A stretch of DNA of 64,000 nt, from contig NC_014041.1 of assembly GCF_000023465.1 (NCBI RefSeq), positions 3,897,501-3,961,500 of the forward strand, written 5' to 3'. The stretch is from Zunongwangia profunda SM-A87. GTDB taxonomy: Bacteria > Bacteroidota > Bacteroidia > Flavobacteriales > Flavobacteriaceae. Positions 28,200 to 34,847 of this stretch are shown in pieces (the stretch's first letter is position 1; every line of letters begins with the position of its first letter). The notes under the pieces were generated by a model. It made no database searches, was not told the DNA's origin, and was given only the letters and a program-made list of their open reading frames with translations. The position numbers and the translations under genes were made by a program.

Positions 28200-28871
28200 T
28201 TACGCGTGTAGTCCACATTCTCTATTGGACAATACTTTTGTCGGATCAAAATATTTATGCTCATTAGGAAGATTATACTCTTCTAAATAAAGATCCAGTT
28301 TTTCATCACTCCAATGATAAAAAGGACTTACTTTTAAAAGACCATCCTTACTGTAGCTAAGAATATCGATACTATCACGGAAAGCAGTTTGTCCTTTACG
28401 GAGATTGGTAAACCAGATATCCGGCTGCTGCTCTCTCATCGCTCTTTGAAAAGGTTCTAATTTTACCTGACGGGTAAATTCATCGTGATCTGAACTATCT
28501 ACCTGCGGAATTCCACCAAACATCGCATCACGATAGGCAGCAGTTTGCTTGGGTATATAAATTTTAACATTTAGATCCAGAATATCAATCACCTCTTTAG
28601 CATGCTTATAGGTTTGCGGAGTATTATAGCCGGTATCACACCAAACCACCTGAACATCAGATTTGATTTTAGAAACGGCATGTAAAATTGCCACCTCATA
28701 AGGTCTAAAATTAGTTGTTACTACGGGTCGCTTACTGTTTAAAATCACCCATTGGATAATTTCTTCAGGGCCTATGCCTTTTAATTGCTGATTAAGGATT
28801 TTTAATTCTTTCTCTGTATACCTTTTCATAATCTTATCTTTCCTGAAGTCCACTTTTTCATCTAATTCCAC
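28200..28871 (-). CDS. cysH: phosphoadenylyl-sulfate (PAPS) reductase
   Basis: A 223-residue PP-loop enzyme that reduces activated sulfate to sulfite using thioredoxin. The catalytic Cys is in the C-terminal NRECGLHA. Substrate-binding blocks are RPVVTTNFRPYEVAIL, VVWCDTGYNTPQTY and WFTNLRKGQTAFRDS. The two Cys pairs that hold the [4Fe-4S] cluster of APS reductases are missing, so PAPS is the likely substrate. The ATG at 28871 is one option; the Met at 28829 (MKRYTEKEL) is another. No cysD, cysN or cysC is adjacent, so sulfate activation must be encoded elsewhere. The promoter overlaps a palindrome (28936-28952). Confidence 0.92.
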   Translation of the reverse strand: MELDEKVDFRKDKIMKRYTEKELKILNQQLKGIGPEEIIQWVILNSKRPVVTTNFRPYEVAILHAVSKIKSDVQVVWCDTGYNTPQTYKHAKEVIDILDLNVKIYIPKQTAAYRDAMFGGIPQVDSSDHDEFTRQVKLEPFQRAMREQQPDIWFTNLRKGQTAFRDSIDILSYSKDGLLKVSPFYHWSDEKLDLYLEEYNLPNEHKYFDPTKVLSNRECGLHA

Positions 28872-28909
28872 TAAACCTATTGTCCTATAGATTTAGTAGG
28901 TTAATAACA

Positions 28910-28940
28910 CAAAAGTAAACTTCCTTTTTTTATACACCAA
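28910..28940 (-). promoter_or_regulatory. cysH promoter
   Basis: The minus strand has TTG (28938-28940), a 20-nt spacer and TACTTTTG (28910-28917). This is a full match to the Bacteroidota consensus, 39 nt upstream of the cysH ATG. Confidence 0.75.
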
Positions 28941-28952
28941 CAAATTGTTGGT
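28936..28952. promoter_or_regulatory. palindromic operator candidate at the cysH promoter
   Basis: ACCAACAAATTGTTGGT is a perfect 17-nt palindrome centred on 28944 that covers the -33 TTG of the cysH promoter. Its neighbour is an Rrf2-family regulator gene 40 nt away. A repressor bound here would block RNA polymerase. Assigning it to that regulator is inference. Confidence 0.6.
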
Positions 28953-28991
28953 TATTTTTTGATTTTTAACATTTTTTATTTAAAAATACAT

Positions 28992-29399
28992 CTAGCTTAA
29001 ATCGGCCAGTGTATTTTCACCAAGCACATTTAAGGTGCTATCACGAACCTGAATCATTAATTTATGAACAGCACAGGTTTGCTCATCAGGGCAGTCTTCG
29101 CATTTTTCATAATAATTAAGACTTACACAGGGAACCATTGCTATAGGGCCTTCTAATACTCTAATGATGGCAGTCATTTTAATATCTTCGGGTTCCTTAA
29201 TAAGATAATAACCTCCGCCCTTGCCTTTTTTTGAGCCTAAAAATCCCGATTTACGCAGTATTAATAGAATACTTTCCAGAAACTTAAGCGAGATATTTTC
29301 ACTCTTCGCAATTTCCGAAGTTTGCACAGGATTTCTTTCTGGTTGCCTTGCTATAAAGGTTAAGGCTTTAATTCCGTATTTTGTTTTCTTTGAAAGCAT
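28992..29399 (-). CDS. Rrf2 family transcriptional regulator
   Basis: A 135-residue winged-helix protein starting MLSKKTKYGIKALTFIA, the Rrf2 signature, with the GSKKGKGGGYYL wing. The C-terminal part has four Cys (PCVSLNYYEKCEDCPDEQTC). Three or four Cys there hold an Fe-S cluster in IscR and NsrR. CymR and CysR, other Rrf2 members, control cysteine synthesis. Position between metZ and cysH, next to a palindrome, suggests control of sulfate assimilation. Confidence 0.93.
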   Translation of the reverse strand: MLSKKTKYGIKALTFIARQPERNPVQTSEIAKSENISLKFLESILLILRKSGFLGSKKGKGGGYYLIKEPEDIKMTAIIRVLEGPIAMVPCVSLNYYEKCEDCPDEQTCAVHKLMIQVRDSTLNVLGENTLADLS

Positions 29400-29513
29400 A
29401 CGGCGAAGATAAATAATTTTAATATTTCAACTTCACCATACACTTTCTCAAAAATTCATTTAATGTTGAAGAACGTACTGATGGTCGCCATCTGCCATCT
29501 TAACTGAAGGGAC

Positions 29514-30680
29514 TTAAGATAAGGCTTGTTTTATATCTTCAATAATATCATCAATATGTTCTAATCCAACCGAGGTTCTAATCAATCCATCAGTTATCCC
29601 TACTTCTAAACGATCTTCTTCACTTAACTTGCTGTGGGTTGTACTTGCCGGATGGGTAACGATGCTTCTGGTATCCCCTAAATTGGCACTTCTAGAACAC
29701 ATTTTTACTGAGTTTACGAATTTTCTCCCGGCAGCGATCCCTCCTTTAATTTCAAAAGAAATAATATTGCCTCCTAAACGCATTTGTTTTTTTGCAATCT
29801 CGTATTGCGGATGGGATTTTAGGAACGGATATTTTACTTGCTGAACATTAGGATGGTTTTCTAAGAATTCGGCTAATTTCAGAGCATTTTCAGAATGCTT
29901 TTCTAAACGTACTGCTAAAGTTTCTAAACTCTTTGAAAGAATCCATGCATTAAAAGGGCTGAGTGCCGGGCCGGTATTTCTGGAAAATAAGTAAATCTCC
30001 CTAATAAGATCGGCATTTCCCACGGTAACTCCGCCTAAGACCCTTCCCTGCCCATCAATCATCTTTGTAGCCGAATGGATCACCAAATGCGCTCCATACT
30101 TAATAGGATTTTGAATATAAGGAGTTGCAAAGCAGTTATCGATTACTAAAATTAGCTTATGTTTTTTAGCAATTTCGCTAAGTACTTCTAAATCGATAAT
30201 ATCGACACCGGGATTGGTTGGTGTTTCGGCAAAAATGATTTTTGTTTCAGGCTTGATTAATCTTTCAATAGCATCTACTTCATCAATCTTAAAATAACTG
30301 TGTGAAATATTCCATTTTGGAAAAAACTTTGTAAAAAGAGAATGAGTACTTCCAAAAACCGATCTTGAGGAAATTATATGATCCCCGCTATTTAATAAAG
30401 CTGCAAGGGTAGAAAACACAGCACTCATCCCGGTAGCAAAAGCATAACCTGTTTCTGCCCCTTCCATTTTAGCTATTTTTTCAACAAATTCTGACGTATT
30501 GGGGTTCGAGAACCTGCTATAAATATTTCTTTCTTTTTCTTCGGAAAATGAAGCTCGCATATCCTCAGCATCTTCAAAGATATAACTTGAGGTTAGGTAC
30601 AAAGGAGATGAATGTTCTAAAAACTGTGAACGTTCTATCTGAGTACGTATAGCTTCAGTTTCAAAATGTGGAGTAGACAT
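29514..30680 (-). CDS. metZ: PLP-dependent sulfhydrylase, MetZ/cystathionine gamma-synthase family
   Basis: A 388-residue Cys/Met-metabolism PLP enzyme. It has the Lys Schiff-base site VIHSATKMIDGQGR, SRFSNPNTSEFVEKIAKMEG and the C-terminal SLGDTRS-type block (ANLGDTRSIVTHPASTTHSKL). Of the family it most resembles O-succinylhomoserine sulfhydrylase, which makes homocysteine directly from sulfide. Cystathionine gamma-synthase is the alternative, since sequence alone rarely separates these. It follows metY by 80 nt in the same orientation. Confidence 0.85.
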   Translation of the reverse strand: MSTPHFETEAIRTQIERSQFLEHSSPLYLTSSYIFEDAEDMRASFSEEKERNIYSRFSNPNTSEFVEKIAKMEGAETGYAFATGMSAVFSTLAALLNSGDHIISSRSVFGSTHSLFTKFFPKWNISHSYFKIDEVDAIERLIKPETKIIFAETPTNPGVDIIDLEVLSEIAKKHKLILVIDNCFATPYIQNPIKYGAHLVIHSATKMIDGQGRVLGGVTVGNADLIREIYLFSRNTGPALSPFNAWILSKSLETLAVRLEKHSENALKLAEFLENHPNVQQVKYPFLKSHPQYEIAKKQMRLGGNIISFEIKGGIAAGRKFVNSVKMCSRSANLGDTRSIVTHPASTTHSKLSEEDRLEVGITDGLIRTSVGLEHIDDIIEDIKQALS

Positions 30681-30760
30681 ACTATAAGGGTTTTATATCT
30701 TTAATTACTAGTATTTTTAAGAGTAAGCTCATCAAAAGTACTCATTATTTTATTCTCACT

Positions 30761-32035
30761 TTATATTTTTGAAAATACCAATTTCAAATCAGCTTTTAAA
30801 TCTTCGATATCTTCAAGACCTACAGACAAACGTATTAAATCCTTAGAAACACCAGTGGCTTGCTGTGCTTTATCATCAAGTTGTTGATGGGTGGTGCTAG
30901 CAGGATGAATAATTAAAGATTTTGTATCTCCTATGTTAGCCAATAAGGAGAATAATTTTGTTTCGTTAGCGATAATCTTAGCAGAATCATACCCCCCTTT
31001 CACTCCAAAAGTAAGAACGCCACTCTGTCCCTCTGGCAAATATTCCTGAGCCAGTTTGTAATATGGACTATCGCTTAATCCCGGATAGTTTACCCAGGTT
31101 ACCACTTCTTGTTCTTGCAACCATTTAGCCAGTGCCAAAGCATTTTCGCTATGCCCCTTAATTCTTATTTTTAAAGTTTCAAGTCCCTGAATTATCTGGA
31201 AAGCATTGAATGGACTTAAGGCCGCCCCGTAATCACGTAATCCTTCTACCCTTATTTTGGCTATAAAAGCAGCATTACCTAAAGCTTCATGATATATCAA
31301 TCCATGATATCCAGGCGAAGGTTCTGTAAATTCAGGAAAATTACCGCTAGCCCAGTCAAACGTACCGGCATCGATGATAGCGCCGCCTAAAGATGTTCCA
31401 TTACCACTAATGTACTTTGTTAGAGATTCTATTACGATATTGGCGCCAAACTCAATTGGTTTTAATAAATAAGGGGTGGCTACTGTATTATCTACAATAA
31501 AGGGGATCTTATGTGCTTTGGCTTGTTTAGAGATATTTTTTAAGTCTAAGACATCTAATTTGGGATTTCCCAAAGACTCTGCAAAGATAGCTCTTGTATT
31601 TTCCTGGACAGCTTCCCCAAAATTCTCAGGTTTTGAGGGATCTACAAAAGTAGTGGTGATCCCAAGTCTTGGTAGTGTTACGCTTAACAGGTTATAAGTA
31701 CCTCCATACAAACTGCTGGAAGCCACGATATGATCGCCTGCTTTTAGTAAGGTTAATAAAGTGGTATTAATAGCCGCTGTTCCAGATGCGGTTACTACCG
31801 CGCCAATTCCTCCTTCTAAAGCAGCCAGTCTTTGTTCTAAGATATCGTTAGTAGGATTATTTAAACGGGTATAAATATATCCCGGTTGTGCTAACGAAAA
31901 CCTCCCGGCTGCCTCATCGGCATCTTTAAAAACATAAGAAGTGGTTTGGTAAATAGGAACAGCTCTTGTTCCTCCGTGAATGGTTACATCGTGACCTGCA
32001 TGTAAAGCGTTTGTAGCAAATTTATTTAAACTCAT
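30761..32035 (-). CDS. metY: O-acetylhomoserine sulfhydrylase (aminocarboxypropyltransferase)
   Basis: A 424-residue PLP enzyme with the longer MetY form. It starts FATNALHAGHDVTIHGGTRA, with ALEGGIGAVVTASGTAA, the Lys site IESLTKYISGNGTSLGG and ANIGDTKSLIIHPASTTHQQL. It makes homocysteine (or cysteine) from O-acetyl substrates and sulfide. It pairs functionally with the MetX domain of the fusion gene at 13160. Its 5' region holds a Met-rich leader peptide, a terminator and a pseudoknot. Confidence 0.95.
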   Translation of the reverse strand: MSLNKFATNALHAGHDVTIHGGTRAVPIYQTTSYVFKDADEAAGRFSLAQPGYIYTRLNNPTNDILEQRLAALEGGIGAVVTASGTAAINTTLLTLLKAGDHIVASSSLYGGTYNLLSVTLPRLGITTTFVDPSKPENFGEAVQENTRAIFAESLGNPKLDVLDLKNISKQAKAHKIPFIVDNTVATPYLLKPIEFGANIVIESLTKYISGNGTSLGGAIIDAGTFDWASGNFPEFTEPSPGYHGLIYHEALGNAAFIAKIRVEGLRDYGAALSPFNAFQIIQGLETLKIRIKGHSENALALAKWLQEQEVVTWVNYPGLSDSPYYKLAQEYLPEGQSGVLTFGVKGGYDSAKIIANETKLFSLLANIGDTKSLIIHPASTTHQQLDDKAQQATGVSKDLIRLSVGLEDIEDLKADLKLVFSKI

Positions 32036-32061
32036 TTTTTTATTCTTTAAGATTCATAAGC

Positions 32062-32129
32062 GATCTCCCTTTATCAGGCTATTGCCCGGGAGATCTTATT
32101 CGATTAACCTTTCCTGTTTGGGCAATAGC
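32062..32129 (-). promoter_or_regulatory. interlocked pseudoknot in the metY 5' UTR
   Basis: Two perfect helices interleave: GATCTCCC (32062-32069) with GGGAGATC (32088-32095), and GCTATTGCCC (32078-32087) with GGGCAATAGC (32120-32129). On the minus strand the order is A-B-A'-B' with no base between B and A', which is an H-type pseudoknot able to stack coaxially, or a two-state switch. GGGAG in the last arm is purine-rich and lies 27 nt before the metY ATG. No known class matches with certainty; SAM-II has this topology. Confidence 0.55.
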
Positions 32130-32176
32130 AAATCATGCTTTTATTTGTCATCATTTGCAGTATTAAAATTTATGGC

Positions 32177-32206
32177 AAAAAAAAGCCGCTGTAAAATACA
32201 GCGGCT
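32177..32206 (-). terminator. attenuator terminator in the metY leader
   Basis: AGCCGCTGTA (32184-32193) pairs with TACAGCGGCT (32197-32206) around a 3-nt loop. On the minus strand a run of eight Ts follows. It lies 25 nt after the stop of the Met-rich leader ORF and 140 nt before metY, so it must be regulated for metY to be expressed. Confidence 0.88.
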
Positions 32207-32231
32207 CATTTTGCAAATTATAGTTTTAATT

Positions 32232-32306
32232 TTAAGCAATAGCGCGCGCTGCGGAAATTCTCCACATCATAAAGCGCATCATATTGTTTAAAATCATTTC
32301 TCTCAT
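32232..32306 (-). CDS. Met-rich leader peptide of metY (24 aa)
   Basis: ATG (32304-32306) to TAA (32232-32234) encodes 24 residues beginning MREMILNNMMRFMMW and ending RISAARAIA. Met codons are 1, 4, 9, 10, 13 and 14, so a quarter of the peptide is Met. A consensus promoter lies 12 nt upstream and an intrinsic terminator 25 nt downstream. The last codons contain CAGCG, complementary to CGCTG in the first terminator arm, so stalling at Met codons could let that pairing disrupt the terminator. Six Met codons ahead of a methionine-pathway gene make chance unlikely. Confidence 0.8.
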   Translation of the reverse strand: MREMILNNMMRFMMWRISAARAIA

Positions 32307-32318
32307 GTTTTCGTGATA

Positions 32319-32350
32319 CAAAGATAAATGCGAAAATAATTCAAAACCAA
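32319..32350 (-). promoter_or_regulatory. promoter of the metY leader
   Basis: The minus strand has TTG (32348-32350), a 21-nt spacer and TATCTTTG (32319-32326). With a start site a few bases further on, the leader ATG at 32306 would have an almost absent 5' UTR. Confidence 0.7.
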
Positions 32351-32530
32351 AATTTTTTGAGTAAAAAATTTAAATATTAATATGTAGTGAGCTAAGAATT
32401 AACTAAAAACAGGCTTAATATGATACCGAAACCTCAGTAAAACAAGCGATATGCTATGAATTTAAACAAACTAATTATTTTAATAAAAAATCCATTCCCA
32501 GATTTCAAACTAAAAAGAAGTTAAAGAAAG

Positions 32531-32559
32531 TTGGAGTAAAAACAATTTTTATACATTTG
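32531..32559 (+). promoter_or_regulatory. metK promoter
   Basis: TTG (32531-32533), an 18-nt spacer and TACATTTG (32552-32559). The resulting 5' UTR of about 165 nt contains the SAM-II-like element. The gap from 32351 to 32530 shows nothing else. Confidence 0.65.
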
Positions 32560-32575
32560 TAGCCAGATTAATAAC

Positions 32576-32666
32576 AGGGAAAGATTTGACTGATTGCAAC
32601 CCTAATACTTCTAATCATTTTAGAAGTATGCCAAAGAAAATAATTTGGTTAAAATGCTAAAGCAGT
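32576..32666 (+). ncRNA. SAM-II-like riboswitch before metK
   Basis: The order of conserved words follows SAM-II: AGGG, GATTTGA, CTGATTGC, CCCT, then TTAAAATGCTAAAGCAGT. P1 is AGGG (32576-32579) with CCCT (32600-32603). The pseudoknot helix is ACTG and GC (32589-32592, 32596-32597) with GC and CAGT (32656-32657, 32663-32666). Two extra hairpins sit in the third loop: a perfect 10-bp stem 32605-32614/32620-32629, and CCAAA/TTTGG at 32631-32648. metK, whose product is SAM, begins 66 nt downstream. The class call is from memory of the consensus; P1 is short and the long loop is atypical. Confidence 0.6.
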
Positions 32667-32732
32667 AATACTTTTATAGTCTGCCTTTACGTCAAATTTA
32701 TCCCTTCTTTTTATAATATAAAGCGTAGATTT

Positions 32733-33989
32733 ATGGCTTACTTATTTACTTCAGAAAGTGTTTCTGAAGGACACCCAGATAAGATTGCAGATCAGATTAG
32801 TGATACTTTATTGGATAATTTTCTGGCTTTTGATGAAGAATCAAAAGTAGCCTGCGAAACTTTAGTAACAACAGGACAGGTAGTATTAGCCGGCGAAGTT
32901 CGCTCTAACACGTATCTGGACGTACAACAAATCGCCCGTGACGTAATCAATGACATTGGATACACAAAAGGTGCTTATCAATTTAGCGGGGATTCTTGTG
33001 GTGTGATTTCTTTAATCCACGAGCAATCACCAGATATTAATCAGGGTGTAGACCGTGCTACCAAAGAAGAACAGGGGGCTGGCGACCAGGGAATGATGTT
33101 TGGTTATGCTACTACAGAGACCGCTAACTTTATGCCTTTGGCTTTAGATATTTCTCACAAAATGGTGTACGAACTTGCTGAGCTAAGACGCGAAGGAAAC
33201 GAAATTCCTTATTTACGCCCAGACGCGAAAAGCCAGGTAACTATCGAATATAGTGATGACAATATTCCCCAGCGCATCGTAGCCATCGTACTTTCCACAC
33301 AGCATGATCAGTTTATGGAAAATGATGAGGAAATGTTGGCTAAAATTAAGAAAGATATTATTGAGATCCTAATGCCGCGTGTCATTGCACAACTCCCTGA
33401 ATATGTACAGGAATTGTTTAACAATGACATCAAATATCATATAAACCCTACCGGAAAATTTGTAATTGGCGGACCGCATGGAGATGCCGGACTTACCGGT
33501 AGAAAAATCATCGTGGATACTTACGGTGGTAAAGGTGCTCATGGTGGTGGTGCTTTTTCTGGTAAAGATCCTAGTAAAGTAGACCGCTCTGCAGCTTATG
33601 CTTCCAGACATATTGCCAAAAACCTGGTCGCAGCCGGAGTTGCAGACGAAGTTTTGGTTCAGGTATCGTATGCTATTGGTGTGGTAGAACCAACTTCGAT
33701 TTCTGTAGATACTTATGGAACATCTAAAGTGGCAATGAGCAATGGTGAGATCGCTAAAAAAGTAGGTGAAATTTTTGATATGCGACCTTTCGCTATCGAA
33801 GAGCGCTTAAATCTTAGAAATCCTATTTATCGCGAAACTGCTGCTTATGGGCATATGGGAAAAGAACCCAAAAAAGTAACCAAGATCTTTAAAAGTCCTT
33901 ATAACGGCGAAATTAAGAAAGAAGTAGAACTATTTACATGGGAAAAATTAGACTATGTAGATAAGGTAAAAGATGCTTTTGGATTATAG
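32733..33989 (+). CDS. metK: S-adenosylmethionine synthetase
   Basis: Makes SAM from methionine and ATP in the cytosol. The 418 residues carry [20 protein letters not shown] (ATP site), [32 protein letters not shown] and [19 protein letters not shown] (P-loop-like). It is slightly longer than E. coli MetK (384 aa), through a segment in the middle typical of Bacteroidota. It is the last enzyme of the pathway encoded from 13160 onward and is transcribed away from the metY unit. Confidence 0.98.
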   Translation: MAYLFTSESVSEGHPDKIADQISDTLLDNFLAFDEESKVACETLVTTGQVVLAGEVRSNTYLDVQQIARDVINDIGYTKGAYQFSGDSCGVISLIHEQSPDINQGVDRATKEEQGAGDQGMMFGYATTETANFMPLALDISHKMVYELAELRREGNEIPYLRPDAKSQVTIEYSDDNIPQRIVAIVLSTQHDQFMENDEEMLAKIKKDIIEILMPRVIAQLPEYVQELFNNDIKYHINPTGKFVIGGPHGDAGLTGRKIIVDTYGGKGAHGGGAFSGKDPSKVDRSAAYASRHIAKNLVAAGVADEVLVQVSYAIGVVEPTSISVDTYGTSKVAMSNGEIAKKVGEIFDMRPFAIEERLNLRNPIYRETAAYGHMGKEPKKVTKIFKSPYNGEIKKEVELFTWEKLDYVDKVKDAFGL

Positions 33990-34150
33990 TTATTATACCT
34001 AAGATCCAAAAGCTTATTGGCACCTCCAATAGAGGATACCAGAGGATACCACGATACCGATAATTAGTCACCGGGAAGCTCTGAAATTGTAAAAGGTTTT
34101 CTGGTCCACTTCTCATGGACATACTGCTAATTTATAGATTTGAATAGCTT

Positions 34151-34699
34151 ATGAAATTACTTGGAACCCATAAAAATTTAAAATATTACCTATCAAATGA
34201 TATTAAAGCATTTTATTTTTCTCCAATTTTAGCCTATGTAAAGTATAAACTAGACGAAGACTGGGATGATTATAACGAGTTTTTTCATGCGTGCCGCCTT
34301 TTCGAAAATTTAAAGAAAAACGATAAGCTTAGCATCGATTCACATTTACTATTTAAAAACGATCATTTGATAGGTTGCGCATTTATTGTGCGTGGTAATA
34401 TCGCAGATAACGAAGGACGATATACGATTATTGAGGAAAAAACGGCTCTTCAAATCAAATACTTTCACATTACCGAAAAAGGTAAGGGATATGGCAAAAA
34501 CTGGTTAAAAGAAATAATAATTCCATATTATTCGGAATTAGAATACAAAAGGATTTATGTAAATTCCAGTCACCCGCTTTCCTTCGCTTTCTACGAAAGA
34601 TTGGGGGAACGAATTGCCAATTATACACAACCTAGCGATAATAATCTATTTGAAAGAAAAGGTGCAAGTTTTCTCTTAAATTTAGAGTATCCTAAATAA
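34151..34699 (+). CDS. GNAT-like acetyltransferase
   Basis: A 182-residue protein with weak GNAT features: IKYFHITEKGKGYGKNWL fits the acetyl-CoA loop (Q/RxxGxG/A) and IYVNSSHPLSFAFYERLG fits the closing strand and helix. The substrate is unknown. It stands alone after metK, 161 nt downstream, with its own terminator. Confidence 0.65.
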   Translation: MKLLGTHKNLKYYLSNDIKAFYFSPILAYVKYKLDEDWDDYNEFFHACRLFENLKKNDKLSIDSHLLFKNDHLIGCAFIVRGNIADNEGRYTIIEEKTALQIKYFHITEKGKGYGKNWLKEIIIPYYSELEYKRIYVNSSHPLSFAFYERLGERIANYTQPSDNNLFERKGASFLLNLEYPK

Positions 34700-34757
34700 G
34701 TAGTTACTAAAATAAGCCGTAGGCCATATAAAATTAGATTAACAGTAATAAACTAGC

Positions 34758-34786
34758 AAAATCCCCTCGTCATAAGGGGATTTTTT
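34758..34786 (+). terminator. terminator after the GNAT gene
   Basis: AAAATCCCCT (34758-34767) pairs with AGGGGATTTT (34775-34784) and a T-run continues to 34786. Confidence 0.85.
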
Positions 34787-34847
34787 ATTACACCTACTTT
34801 TTTTATTAAAAATATTAACGTTTATTTGAGAGGTTATTAACATTTTT

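Noticed and set aside
32082..32291. 69-codon plus-strand frame across the metY leader
   Set aside because: Antisense shadow of the leader ORF, terminator and pseudoknot; its composition follows those structures.
34030..34055. Direct repeat AGAGGATACC twice after metK
   Set aside because: Only two short copies with no further structure; probably chance duplication.
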